The notes: generated by a model from the letters alone, not told the origin. A stretch of 64,000 nucleotides of DNA from Glycocaulis sp051859565 (GCF_051859565.1 NZ_JBHYFK010000001.1:467336-531335), one strand, 5' to 3'; positions 51,477 to 60,110 are shown, counted from the stretch's first letter. Numbers and translations: made by a program.

Positions 51477-51528
51477 GACCCCAAGGTCTTGGTAGCGGTT
51501 TTCCTGCTACACCCTACATCTTGGGGTC
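51477..51528. promoter_or_regulatory. Inverted repeat in the gcrA upstream region
   Basis: GACCCCAAG (51477-51485) and CTTGGGGTC (51520-51528) are a perfect 9-bp inverted repeat, 34 bases apart, beginning 37 bases upstream of gcrA. Spaced half-sites of this kind suggest a looping or dimer-of-dimers operator. A GATTC (GANTC) site also lies in this divergent gap. Confidence 0.5.
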
Positions 51529-51683
51529 AGACACGAAATACAGTATCGGCAGGTGACAGCAGCACAAGATGCGGCGCTGATTCGGACGTGGAAAACTTCC
51601 GCCTTGCGCACTCGCATCGCGCCGCCGGACCGTGCTAGAGGACGTGCAACTATCCGTCAGAACGAGGCGAAAAGGGTCCGGTC

Positions 51684-52529
51684 ATGCCAGACACGTCCAG
51701 CCAGAGCGATGCCGTGAAGGCCAGCCTCGCCGGGGCCGTGCCGCCGCAGCCGCGCGTGATGGGCGCGGTAAACTGGCTGGGCCTGTGGACACTCTACAAG
51801 AAGGAAGTGCGCCGCTTTCTGAAGGTCAGCTTCCAGACGGTTGCAGCCCCTGTCGCCACGACCCTGCTCTACATGATGGTGTTTTCGCTGGCCATCGGCG
51901 TCACGCGCGAGGCGCCCGGCGGCTTTCCCTTCGTCGTCTTTCTCGGGCCGGGCCTTATCATGATGGGGCTGTTGAACAACGCGTTTGCCAACTCGTCCTC
52001 ATCGCTGATCGTCGCGAAGGTGCAAGGTAATACGGTCGATTTCCTGATGCCGCCTTTGTCCGCCGGCGAGCTGGCGGCCGCCTTCATTGGCGGGGCCATC
52101 ACCCGCGGGGTTCTGGTGGCTGCGGCCTCTGCCGCCGTGATTATTCCCTTCGCCTCGCTTCCCGTTGCCCATTTCTGGGCGATTGCATTCTTTGGTGTTG
52201 GCGCGGCGGCCATGCTGGGCATGGCGGGCGTGATTGCCGGGGTGTGGGCGGAGAAGTTCGATCACCTTGCGGTCATCACCAATTTCATCATCATGCCGCT
52301 GACCTTCCTGTCGGGCACGTTCTACTCGATCTCGATACTGCCCGAGCCTTTCCAGACCATCAGCCATTTCAACCCGTTCTTCTATCTGATTGACGGCTTC
52401 CGCTATGGCTTCATCGGCTATGCCGACGGCAATATCGCCATTGGCGTTGCTGTAACGCTTGTCATGAATGCCGTGCTGGTTGTTGCCTGCTACGGCGTTC
52501 TGCGTTCCGGCTGGCGGCTGAGAACCTGA
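51684..52529 (+). CDS. ABC-2 type transporter permease (YadH-like), no adjacent ATPase
   Basis: A 281-residue permease of the ABC-2 type with six hydrophobic helices after a 30-residue cytoplasmic N-terminus; the amphipathic TLYKKEVRRFLKVSFQTV segment and the late FLSGTFYSISILPEPFQTIS and FNPFFYLIDGFRYGF stretches match YadH. Such permeases work with a YadG-type ATPase, which is not encoded next to it here. The substrate is unknown. It is 24 bases before argD, and the linkage gcrA-permease-argD seems to be conserved in relatives (from memory). Confidence 0.88.
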   Translation: MPDTSSQSDAVKASLAGAVPPQPRVMGAVNWLGLWTLYKKEVRRFLKVSFQTVAAPVATTLLYMMVFSLAIGVTREAPGGFPFVVFLGPGLIMMGLLNNAFANSSSSLIVAKVQGNTVDFLMPPLSAGELAAAFIGGAITRGVLVAAASAAVIIPFASLPVAHFWAIAFFGVGAAAMLGMAGVIAGVWAEKFDHLAVITNFIIMPLTFLSGTFYSISILPEPFQTISHFNPFFYLIDGFRYGFIGYADGNIAIGVAVTLVMNAVLVVACYGVLRSGWRLRT

Positions 52530-52553
52530 TTTTCTTTACCGGAGATACCCGAC

Positions 52554-53738
52554 ATGCCCACACCGCTTTTTGACACCTATGCCCCGCCCTCGCAGATATT
52601 CGAGCGCGGTGAAGGCGTCTTTCTGATCGAGCGCAGCGGCGACAAATATCTCGATTTCATCTCCGGCATTGCGGTGAATGCGCTGGGCCATGCCCACCCC
52701 AAGGCCGTGGCTGCCCTGAAAGCCCAGGCCGACAAGCTCTGGCATACCTCCAACATGTTCACCGTGCCGGGACAGCACGAGCTGGCGGCGAAATACTGCC
52801 AGAACAGCTTTGCCGACCGGGTCTTCTTCACCAATTCCGGCACCGAGGCGATCGAGTGCGCAATCAAGACCGCGCGCCACTATCATTTCGTCAATGGCCG
52901 GCCGGACCGCTACCGCATCATCACCTTCACCGGCGCCTTTCATGGCCGCACCTATGGCGGCATCAATGCGGGCGGCAATCCGGCCTATCTGGAAGGCTTC
53001 GGCCCGCGCATGGAGGGGTTTGACTCCGTTCCCTTCGGCGATCACGACGCCGTAAAAGCCGCCATCACCGAAGAAACGGCCGCCATCCTCGTCGAGCCCG
53101 TACAGGGCGAGGGCGGCGTACGCGCTTTGCCGGATGTGTGCCTGCGGGGTTTGCGCCAGCTTTGCGATGAGCACAGGCTGTTGCTGATCTATGACGAGGT
53201 GCAGTGCGGGGCCGGGCGCACCGGCAAGCTCTGGGCGCATGAATGGGCGGGCAGCGCCGCGCCGGACATCATGGCGGTCGCCAAGGGGGTCGGCGGCGGC
53301 TTCCCGATGGGGGCCTGCCTTACGACCGAGGCGGCAGGCGCGCACATGGTCGTCGGCACGCATGGCTCCACCTTTGGCGGCAATCCGCTGGCCATGGCCG
53401 TCGGCAATGTCGTCTATGACGAGCTGACCGCGCCGGGCTTCCTGGAGCACGTGGTGGACATGTCCAATTTCCTGCACCAGCAGCTGCATGGGCTGGCGGA
53501 TACGCATTCAGCCAAGGTTGAAGAGGTGCGCGGCAAGGGGCTTCTGGTGGGTCTGAAACTGAAGACCGGCTATGTGAACAAGACACTGGCAAAGCATGCG
53601 CGCGATAACCATCTGCTGATCGGAGCGGCCGGAGACAATGTGGCCCGTATGGCCCCGCCGCTGATCATTGAAGAAGCTCACGCCCGTCAGGCGGTAGAGG
53701 CGCTGGATAAGGCCCTCACTGCGCTTGAACAGGGCTGA
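52554..53738 (+). CDS. argD: Acetylornithine/succinyldiaminopimelate aminotransferase
   Basis: A 394-residue PLP-dependent class III aminotransferase of arginine (and lysine) synthesis. The PLP lysine is Lys244 in MAVAKGVGGGFPMG, the cofactor aspartate is in IYDEVQCGAGRTGKLWAHE, and NSGTEAIECAIKTAR and FHGRTYGG are typical. ATG 52554. In many alphaproteobacteria argF follows argD and precedes hslO; here hslO follows directly after 21 bases. Confidence 0.95.
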   Translation: MPTPLFDTYAPPSQIFERGEGVFLIERSGDKYLDFISGIAVNALGHAHPKAVAALKAQADKLWHTSNMFTVPGQHELAAKYCQNSFADRVFFTNSGTEAIECAIKTARHYHFVNGRPDRYRIITFTGAFHGRTYGGINAGGNPAYLEGFGPRMEGFDSVPFGDHDAVKAAITEETAAILVEPVQGEGGVRALPDVCLRGLRQLCDEHRLLLIYDEVQCGAGRTGKLWAHEWAGSAAPDIMAVAKGVGGGFPMGACLTTEAAGAHMVVGTHGSTFGGNPLAMAVGNVVYDELTAPGFLEHVVDMSNFLHQQLHGLADTHSAKVEEVRGKGLLVGLKLKTGYVNKTLAKHARDNHLLIGAAGDNVARMAPPLIIEEAHARQAVEALDKALTALEQG

Positions 53739-53759
53739 CACCGCACAGCAAGGCTAACC

Positions 53760-54728
53760 ATGGACGAGAACAAGGGTGTATCTGGCCCGGACACGCTGGG
53801 TCAGGACGATGACGTAGTAGCCGCATTCCAGCTGGATGCCCGGCCCGTTTCGGGCCGCGTGGTGCGGCTCGGTCCAGTCATTGACGAAATCCTCTCGGCG
53901 CATGACCTGCCCGTGCCGGTGGCGGCGCTGCTGGGTGAAGCCGTCCTGCTGGCCGTGCTGATCGGGGATTCCCTCAAATTTCAAGGCCGCCTCATCGTGC
54001 AGGCCAGCGGTGCCAACACCAATCCCGGCGGTCTGGGCGGTGAAGGCGCTGTCAGCTTCGTGGTCGCGGACTATGCCGTAGGTGAGGGCGTGCGCGGCTT
54101 TGCCCGCTATGATGCAGGCCGCGTGGCGGCGCTGCAGGCCGAGCACGGCCCGCGCCCCGGCGCCGAGCGCCTGCTGGGTTCGGGTGCCTTTGCGATGACG
54201 ATTGACCAGGGTTCGGACATGGACCGCTATCAGGGCGTGGTCGCGCTGGATGGTCCTTCGCTGGCGGCCTGCGCAGAACACTATTTTGCGCAGTCCGAGC
54301 AGGTGCCCACCCGCATCCGTCTGGCCGTTGGTCAGGAAATGCTCCCCGGCGGAGACATGCGCTGGCGTGCGGGCGGGGCGATCCTGCAGCGCATTGCCGG
54401 TGACGATGCGCGCGGCCATGATGCCCATGCCTTTGCCGATGCGCAGGTTCTGTTTGATACCGTGGAAGACGATGAACTGCTCGATCCTGGCGTCTCCTCC
54501 GGCCGGCTGCTTTACCGGCTCTTCCATGAGGATGGCGTGCGCCTGCAGCCTGGCAAACCGGTTGTGAAACGCTGTACGTGCGAGCGTGAGCGGCTGGCGC
54601 GCATCCTTGCCGGTTTCCCGCCCGAAGACCGTGATGAGATGGTGAAGGACGGCGCCGTTGTGATGACGTGCGAGTATTGCAATCGCGACTGGCGCTTCAC
54701 CGAGGCCGAGATCGGCGCCGCGGGCTAG
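53760..54728 (+). CDS. hslO: Hsp33 redox-regulated chaperone
   Basis: A 322-residue redox-activated holding chaperone. The C-terminal zinc switch has all four cysteines: CTC (in KRCTCERER) and CEYC (in VMTCEYCNRDW). Oxidation releases zinc and activates chaperone function. The N-terminal domain is typical, with LGEAVLLAVLIGDSLKFQGR. It follows argD and is convergent with marR, with a gap of two bases. Confidence 0.95.
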   Translation: MDENKGVSGPDTLGQDDDVVAAFQLDARPVSGRVVRLGPVIDEILSAHDLPVPVAALLGEAVLLAVLIGDSLKFQGRLIVQASGANTNPGGLGGEGAVSFVVADYAVGEGVRGFARYDAGRVAALQAEHGPRPGAERLLGSGAFAMTIDQGSDMDRYQGVVALDGPSLAACAEHYFAQSEQVPTRIRLAVGQEMLPGGDMRWRAGGAILQRIAGDDARGHDAHAFADAQVLFDTVEDDELLDPGVSSGRLLYRLFHEDGVRLQPGKPVVKRCTCERERLARILAGFPPEDRDEMVKDGAVVMTCEYCNRDWRFTEAEIGAAG

Positions 54729-54730
54729 GC

Positions 54731-55219
54731 TCAGCGTGCTTCAACACTAGCAGCCAGTTCCTTCAACAGGCTGGCCAGCTGTTCACGCTTGTCCGGCGGC
54801 AGCGCGCTCAACAATTCTGCTTCAAGCGCCATGTCTTCAGCGAAGGCGGCTTCCACTTTACGCGCGCCTGCGCTGGTCAGGCATACCAGCAGGCTGCGCC
54901 GGTCTTCCTGTGATGGCCGCCTTTCTATCAGCCCGGCTTTCTCCAGCCGGGCCAGGCGGTGGGTCAGCCCGCCTGAGGTGATCATCAAGGTGCGGTAAAG
55001 CTCGGTCGGGGTGAGCGTATAAGGCGGGCCGCTGCGGCGCAGTGTCGAAATGACATCGAACTCGCCGCGCTCCAGCCCATGCCGCTCGAACACCGCGCAG
55101 ATTCCGTCTGATGTTTTCGCCGCGATACGGTTGATCCGGCCGAGCACCGCCATTGGCCCGGTGTCGATCTGCGGCAGTTCGCGCCGCCACGCCTCCTGGA
55201 AGGCAGCCACATCGTCCAT
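54731..55219 (-). CDS. MarR-family transcription regulator
   Basis: A 162-residue winged-helix regulator: GEFDVISTLRRSGPPYTLTPTEL leads into the recognition region ITSGGLTHRLARLEKAGLIERRPSQEDRRSLLVCLT, the typical MarR D-x-R-S wing. ATG 55219 is chosen because CGGAG lies six bases before it; ATG 55234 would add five residues. Two matching palindromes on its promoter suggest autorepression and control of the divergent DUF4287-DoxX genes. The ligand is unknown. Confidence 0.92.
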   Translation of the reverse strand: MDDVAAFQEAWRRELPQIDTGPMAVLGRINRIAAKTSDGICAVFERHGLERGEFDVISTLRRSGPPYTLTPTELYRTLMITSGGLTHRLARLEKAGLIERRPSQEDRRSLLVCLTSAGARKVEAAFAEDMALEAELLSALPPDKREQLASLLKELAASVEAR

Positions 55220-55245
55220 CGTCGTCTCCGTCATCTGGAAGAATG

Positions 55246-55293
55246 TATCTTGACACAAAGATATCTTCCATGAAGTGTCTTGATGCCAAGATA
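55246..55293. promoter_or_regulatory. Two MarR operator palindromes and the marR promoter
   Basis: Site 1 TATCTTG-ACAC-AAAGATA (55246-55263) and site 2 TGTCTTG-ATGC-CAAGATA (55276-55293) share one 18-bp palindrome type and start exactly 30 bp apart. On the reverse strand a TTGGCA (-35, 55284-55289) and AGATAT (-10, 55261-55266) lie 17 bp apart, so site 2 covers the -35 and site 1 the -10 of the marR promoter. Confidence 0.8.
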
Positions 55294-55334
55294 ACCTGCG
55301 TTCTCCCGCGCCGGTCAAACCGCAAGGAAGCCAA

Positions 55335-55559
55335 ATGTCATTTCAGGGCTATCTCGACTCGATTCAGGTGAAAACCGGAATGGGTCCAGGCGATTTCCGC
55401 GCCCGTGCCGAAGCGGAAGGTTACACCAAGGAGGGCGTGTTGCAGGTCAAGGCAGGCGAAATCGTCCGTTGGCTGTCGGACGCGTACGGCCTCGGCCACG
55501 GCCACGCCATGGCGATCTACGCATTGCTGAAAGGCACGCGCAAGGAGGGTGATCAATGA
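55335..55559 (+). CDS. DUF4287-domain protein
   Basis: A 74-residue protein of the DUF4287 type, recognised by SFQGYLDSIQVKTGMGPGDF at the N-terminus and the LGHGHAMAIYALLKG segment near the C-terminus. Members are small soluble proteins of unknown function, often in two-gene units with a membrane protein. Its TGA overlaps the ATG of the DoxX-like gene by three bases. The MarR operators lie directly upstream. Confidence 0.82.
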   Translation: MSFQGYLDSIQVKTGMGPGDFRARAEAEGYTKEGVLQVKAGEIVRWLSDAYGLGHGHAMAIYALLKGTRKEGDQ

Positions 55560-55960
55560 CCGGATTTCTTGCGTCCAGGGGTCCACGCTGGCTGGCAGGC
55601 GTGCCGCTGACCGGGCTTGTTGCCCTGTTCCTGATCTTCGACACCACGATCAAGCTGATCGAGCTCCCGGTGGTCGGTGAAACGATGGAAGCGCTTAGCT
55701 GGTCTGCTGACAAGGCGGTCCTTCTCGGTGTGCTTCTGCTCGCCGGGACGGTGCTTTACCTGATCTCGCGCACGGCTGTGCTGGGCGCGGTTGTGCTGAC
55801 GGCCTATCTGGGCGGCGCGGTCGCTACCCATGCGCGTATCGACAGCCCGCTATGGTCGCATATCCTTTTCGGCGTTTATCTCGGTGTGATGATGTGGGGC
55901 GGGCTTGTGCTGCGCCGGCCGGGATTGTTGCAGGTCTTCGTTCGGAAATGGGAGGGCTGA
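55556..55960 (+). CDS. DoxX-like membrane protein
   Basis: A 134-residue protein with four predicted helices. FLIFDTTIKLIELP in helix 1 and TAYLGGAVATHARIDSPLWSHILFGVYLG in helices 3-4 are characteristic of the DoxX-like family. Function of such family members is unclear; in some bacteria they affect redox or oxidative stress responses. The start overlaps the DUF4287 gene, so both are one unit under the MarR-controlled promoter region. Confidence 0.85.
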   Translation: MTGFLASRGPRWLAGVPLTGLVALFLIFDTTIKLIELPVVGETMEALSWSADKAVLLGVLLLAGTVLYLISRTAVLGAVVLTAYLGGAVATHARIDSPLWSHILFGVYLGVMMWGGLVLRRPGLLQVFVRKWEG

Positions 55961-55972
55961 CCTGCTGCCCTG

Positions 55973-57427
55973 TCACCCGCGCCAGAAGGCCGGCGTGAAC
56001 AGGGCCAGCATGGTCAACACCTCCAGCCGTCCCACCAGCATGGTGAAGCTCATCACCCATTTGGCGGCGTCCGGCAAAGGCTGGAATGTGCCCGCCGGGC
56101 CGATAATGTCGCCAAGGCCGGGGCCGACATTGGCTATTGTCGTGGCCGCGCCCGACAGCGCCGTCACCGGGTCCAGCCCGATCAGCGACAACAGGACCGC
56201 CGATACGGCAAACGCGCCGAAGAACAGGAACACAAAGCCCAGAACCGAGCGGACCGTCGCTTCGGGCACCGGCTTGCCGTCGTAATGGACGGAGCGCACC
56301 GCGCGCGGGCGGGCATAGCGATGCAGATAGGTCAGCATGGCCGAGGCCGCGATCTGGTGGCGGAACACCTTGATCGAGCAGGTGCTTGAGCCTGCGCATC
56401 CGCCTGCGAACATCAGGATGAAGAAGACCATGACCGGCATCGTTCCCCACCCGGCGAAGTCGGCGCTGCCATAGCCGGTGCCGGTCATCACCGACACGGC
56501 GTTGACGGCGGCGGCGCGCCAGGCGGGTAGCTCGCCAGTGTCCACATCATTGACCAGCAATAGCAGTGTCAGGCCTGCGCACGCGATGAGGACAACGGCC
56601 AGAAAGGCGCGCACCTGCGGGTCGGTGAGGATCCGGTCCGGCCGCCCCTGCAACGCGCGCAGAAACACCAGAAAAGGCAGGGCCGAGAGCAGCATGAAGA
56701 CCAGTGCCACAAGGTCCGCCCCTTCATGGGCCCAGGCGCCTATCGAATTGTCGTGGGTGGAAAACCCGCCCGTCGCCACCGTTGTCATGGCGTGGGCCGC
56801 AGCATCGAACGCGTTCATCCCGGCAAAGCCGTAGGCGATGAAGCAGGCAAAGCTCAGCACCAGATAGATCAGACCGACAGCGCCCGCGATCTCGCCCGCG
56901 CGCGGCAGGGCCTTGTCCACCTTGTCAGAGCTTTCCAGCCGGAAGAGCTGCATGCCGCCAATGCCCAGTACGGGCCAGATAGCCATCGCCGTGACGATGA
57001 TCCCGATCCCGCCTATCCATTGCAGTATGGCGCGCCAGATCAACACGCCTGCGGGCAGATCCTGCAAGCCGGTCAGCACCGTCGCGCCGGTTGTGGTGAT
57101 GCCGGAGACGGACTCAAAGATGGCGTCGGTCCAGCTCATGCCGATACCGGCCAGATGCAGCGGGATAGCGGCGGCCAGACCCAGCACAATCCACGAGCCG
57201 GACGTGACCAGGATCGCGCCTCTGGCATCAAGGTCGAACCCGTCGCCGCGGCCCATCAGCGTCATGATGCCGCCGGTAAATCCGCACAGCACCGCCGAGC
57301 CGAAAAAGGCATGGGCAGATTCCGCATCGACATGGAGATCGATAATGGCGGGCACCAGCATGGCACCGCCCAGAGCCGCCAGAAGCACGCCCAGAATGAA
57401 GATCACGGTGCGGGTATAGATGCTCAC
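55973..57427 (-). CDS. trkH: TrkH-family potassium uptake protein
   Basis: A 484-residue potassium channel-like uptake protein of the Trk/Ktr group. The four pore-loop motifs are visible with their filter glycines: ITTTGATVLTG, TVATGGFSTHD, MTGTGYGSADF and IANVGPGLGDI. The start is GTG 57427. The regulatory subunit TrkA is not adjacent. It is 24 bases downstream of apaG. Confidence 0.93.
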   Translation of the reverse strand: MSIYTRTVIFILGVLLAALGGAMLVPAIIDLHVDAESAHAFFGSAVLCGFTGGIMTLMGRGDGFDLDARGAILVTSGSWIVLGLAAAIPLHLAGIGMSWTDAIFESVSGITTTGATVLTGLQDLPAGVLIWRAILQWIGGIGIIVTAMAIWPVLGIGGMQLFRLESSDKVDKALPRAGEIAGAVGLIYLVLSFACFIAYGFAGMNAFDAAAHAMTTVATGGFSTHDNSIGAWAHEGADLVALVFMLLSALPFLVFLRALQGRPDRILTDPQVRAFLAVVLIACAGLTLLLLVNDVDTGELPAWRAAAVNAVSVMTGTGYGSADFAGWGTMPVMVFFILMFAGGCAGSSTCSIKVFRHQIAASAMLTYLHRYARPRAVRSVHYDGKPVPEATVRSVLGFVFLFFGAFAVSAVLLSLIGLDPVTALSGAATTIANVGPGLGDIIGPAGTFQPLPDAAKWVMSFTMLVGRLEVLTMLALFTPAFWRG

Positions 57428-57451
57428 GCGGCACCCTTTCGGCGCGCCAGC

Positions 57452-57844
57452 CTAATGCAGCGTGGCCGGCATGAAGGGGCTGTCGAGCGCAAAGGAGGGA
57501 ATGGCGGCATTGAATACGGCTCCGTCCGCCCGGCGCATTTCATACTGGCCGCTCATGAAACCCGACGGCGTGGGCAGGGGCGCGCCCGATGTATAGCGGA
57601 AGCACTCTCCCGGGGCGATAACCGGCTTTTCCCCGATCACGCCTTCGCCCTTGACCACGCGGGTGCGGCCCTTGGCATCGGTTATCCGCCATTCACGCGT
57701 CATCAGCTGCACCGGCGCGCTGCCCGAATTTTCAATCTCTACAGTGTAGGACCAGATATAGCGGTTCTCGTCCGGCTCGGATTCTGTTTCCAGATAATCC
57801 GGCTCGACACGGATGATAACGCCTTCGGTCTCCAGCATATACAT
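57452..57844 (-). CDS. apaG: ApaG/CorD-family protein
   Basis: A 130-residue single-domain ApaG protein with an immunoglobulin-like fold: RYIWSYTVEIENSGSAPVQL, TREWRITDAKGR, GEGVIGEKPVIAPGECFRYTSG and the final MSGQYEM are diagnostic. It is linked to Co2+/Mg2+ resistance or to nucleotide binding in different bacteria; the role is not settled. The ORF begins far upstream, but ATG 57844 matches the family N-terminus and is preceded by GAGGAG. It is divergent from the dCTP deaminase gene. Confidence 0.93.
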   Translation of the reverse strand: MYMLETEGVIIRVEPDYLETESEPDENRYIWSYTVEIENSGSAPVQLMTREWRITDAKGRTRVVKGEGVIGEKPVIAPGECFRYTSGAPLPTPSGFMSGQYEMRRADGAVFNAAIPSFALDSPFMPATLH

Positions 57845-57998
57845 GGCGGTATGAAACTCCTCTGCCACAGGATGAGACACGTCTTGGTGCTGCTGCTCAA
57901 GAGGTTTCGCGCAGGTATGCCTGCCAGTGCCATTGCAAACCCTGCCGCCATGCGGAACGGTGCGCCCTCTATCCCTCTTTGTGATTCGCGTCTTTCCC

Positions 57999-59000
57999 AT
58001 GTCCAAGCCCGGTATCCTGACCGATCTCGACCTAGCTGCTTTGGTCTCCTCCGGAGCCATTGCCGCGCCGGGCATAGAGGATGGCCAGATACAGCCTGCA
58101 AGCCTTGATCTGCGCCTTGGAACAAGGGCTTACCGCCTGCGGGCGAGCTTCCTGCCCGGCCCCGGCCGGACCGTGGATGACTGTCTTGCCTCCGGCCTTG
58201 TCATGCACGAGATCGAGCTGACGGGCGGGGCGGTGCTGGAGACGGGCTGCGTCTATCTTGTCCCCCTGATGGAAAGCCTCTCACTTCCGGGCGATTTGAA
58301 CGCGGCGATGAACCCGAAAAGCTCCACCGGCCGGCTGGATGTCTTTACCCGTGTCATCGGGAATAATTCAGCCGCGTTCGACCAGCTTCCCGCCGGCTAT
58401 TCCGGCCCGCTCTGGGTGGAAATAAGCCCTCGCACCTTCTCCATCCTTGCCCGTCCGGGCGACCGTCTGGTGCAGGTGCGGCTGCGCCGGGGCGCGCTCA
58501 AAGCCGGGCTTTCCCAGGTGCTTAGCGTCGATCTGCAGGCGGCAGGCAACACGCCTGTCGGCTGGCGGGCCAAGCGCCACAGCCCGCTGGTGGATTTAAG
58601 CCGGATTGGCGCGCATGCGGCGCTCGATTTCTGGGAACCGCTATTCGCACCACGTGGACAGATCGTGCTCGATCCGGGCGAGTTCTACATACTGGCTTCC
58701 CGCGAAGCGGTGGAGATACCGCTCGAAGACGCTGCCGAGATGGCGCCCATTGCGCCGGAAATAGGGGAGTTCCGCGCCCACTATGCCGGGTTTTTCGATC
58801 CCGGTTTCGGCCTTGGCGCACCGGCAAAAGCGGTGCTGGAGGTAAGGGGGCGCGACGTGCCCTTCATCCTGGAACATGGTCAGGCCGTGGCCCGCCTCGT
58901 CCATGAGCCGATGGCGGGAAAAATCGGTTCGGCCTATGGCGCGAACGGCTCCAACTATCAGGGTCAGGGCCTGAAACTCGGCAAGCATTTCAAGGCTTAA
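57999..59000 (+). CDS. dcd: 2'-deoxycytidine 5'-triphosphate deaminase, double-length form
   Basis: A 333-residue member of the dUTPase/dCTP deaminase superfamily in its double-length alphaproteobacterial form. IQPASLDLRLGTRAYRLR and MNPKSSTGRLDVFTRVIGN give the first domain, and QPASLDLRLG-like function is followed by a second related domain ending with AVARLVHEPM and GSNYQGQGLKLGKHF. Standard trimeric Dcd is about 190 residues, so this is two fused copies. It deaminates dCTP to dUTP for thymidylate synthesis. ATG 57999 is the best start. Confidence 0.9.
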   Translation: MSKPGILTDLDLAALVSSGAIAAPGIEDGQIQPASLDLRLGTRAYRLRASFLPGPGRTVDDCLASGLVMHEIELTGGAVLETGCVYLVPLMESLSLPGDLNAAMNPKSSTGRLDVFTRVIGNNSAAFDQLPAGYSGPLWVEISPRTFSILARPGDRLVQVRLRRGALKAGLSQVLSVDLQAAGNTPVGWRAKRHSPLVDLSRIGAHAALDFWEPLFAPRGQIVLDPGEFYILASREAVEIPLEDAAEMAPIAPEIGEFRAHYAGFFDPGFGLGAPAKAVLEVRGRDVPFILEHGQAVARLVHEPMAGKIGSAYGANGSNYQGQGLKLGKHFKA

Positions 59001-59006
59001 GGCGCC

Positions 59007-59957
59007 CTAGGCCGAGCAGCTCGCTCCGCCGAGCACGCAGAATTGCGCGCAGAATTTATGGTTCAATTTCACCGGTTTCAGGCTCTCTGTGAGGGTCGCG
59101 GCCAGCTCAAATTGCGGGTCATAGGGCAGGAGGGTGCAGGCGACGACAGCTGGCTTTTGCGCCCCCCGGCGCTTGATGATCATCCGGCTGGACGCGCACA
59201 TGATATCGGCCGGATTTTTATTGAGGATGCCCCAGCAATCGACGGTGATTTCCGGCGGTGATCCGGCCGGGTCCATCTCCGGGAAGATCACCATCTCAGC
59301 CGGATTGGCCGCATCGATATCCCACCCGTGCGCCGCGATCAGGGCGGCATAGCCTGCGCGTGCCTCTGCCATGATTTCATCGGTCATCTGCCGGCCTGCC
59401 AACGCGAGCAAAAAACCGTTGGTGCTGAGCCAGTTAATACCCTCAAGCGTCGCGGCAAAGCCACCTTCTCCGCGCTCTGCATCATGCACGTCTGATGTGT
59501 AGTGATCGAGGCTGATGCGAAGGGTTATCTGCCCCGGATAGCGGGCCTGCAAATCCAGCAATCCGGCCTGCACGCGCGGGCGCATCATCGGGCGCATGGC
59601 ATTGGTGAGGATGAGGACGCGGTGGCCGCGTTTCAGCGCCGCTTCGGCAAGCCCCGCCATCTGGGGATTGAGGAAGGGTTCTCCGCCGGTAAAGCCGATC
59701 TCGATGGGCCCCGGGACCAGCGCGTCCACCTCGTCCAGATAGGGCTCCAGCTCGTCCGGGCTGATATAGACAAGCCGGTCATTATCCGGCGAGCTTTCGA
59801 TATAGCAGTGGGTGCAGGCGATGTTGCATAAAGTGCCGGTCAGCACCCAGAGCGTCTGCAATCTGTCAAACGCCACGCTCGCACGGGTTTCGCCCTTCGC
59901 GGTGATGTCCGGATCGGTGAAGGGCGCAGGGCTGGGAGCGGCAAGCGTCTGGGTCAT
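59007..59957 (-). CDS. Radical SAM protein with C-terminal cysteine cluster, unknown function
   Basis: A 316-residue radical SAM enzyme. The cluster motif CNIACTHCY gives Cys44, Cys48 and Cys51 (C-x3-C-x2-C), and GFTGGEPF at about 88-95 is the GGE SAM motif. The C-terminal part has six more cysteines at 241, 254, 274, 303, 307 and 314, arranged as if to bind one or two auxiliary Fe-S clusters, yet not matching a standard SPASM spacing. I could not assign a known radical SAM pathway, and no small substrate peptide is adjacent. It is convergent with dcd, six bases apart. Confidence 0.85.
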   Translation of the reverse strand: MTQTLAAPSPAPFTDPDITAKGETRASVAFDRLQTLWVLTGTLCNIACTHCYIESSPDNDRLVYISPDELEPYLDEVDALVPGPIEIGFTGGEPFLNPQMAGLAEAALKRGHRVLILTNAMRPMMRPRVQAGLLDLQARYPGQITLRISLDHYTSDVHDAERGEGGFAATLEGINWLSTNGFLLALAGRQMTDEIMAEARAGYAALIAAHGWDIDAANPAEMVIFPEMDPAGSPPEITVDCWGILNKNPADIMCASSRMIIKRRGAQKPAVVACTLLPYDPQFELAATLTESLKPVKLNHKFCAQFCVLGGASCSA

Positions 59958-60110
59958 AAGGCTTTCTACGCAGCTTGGCGGGTCGGCGGATCAGCGCGGG
60001 ACGCTAGCAGGGCGGCCGGGCCAAGGCAAAGCGCATCACCTCGCAAAGCTTTCACTCCCCATTCAGCCGCGATCCGGCTAGGGTGGAGAGACAAACAGGG
60101 GGAGGCCCTC

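Noticed and set aside
56726..58108. 460-codon forward frame over trkH and apaG
   Set aside because: Crosses two well-supported reverse-strand genes; composition matches an antisense shadow.
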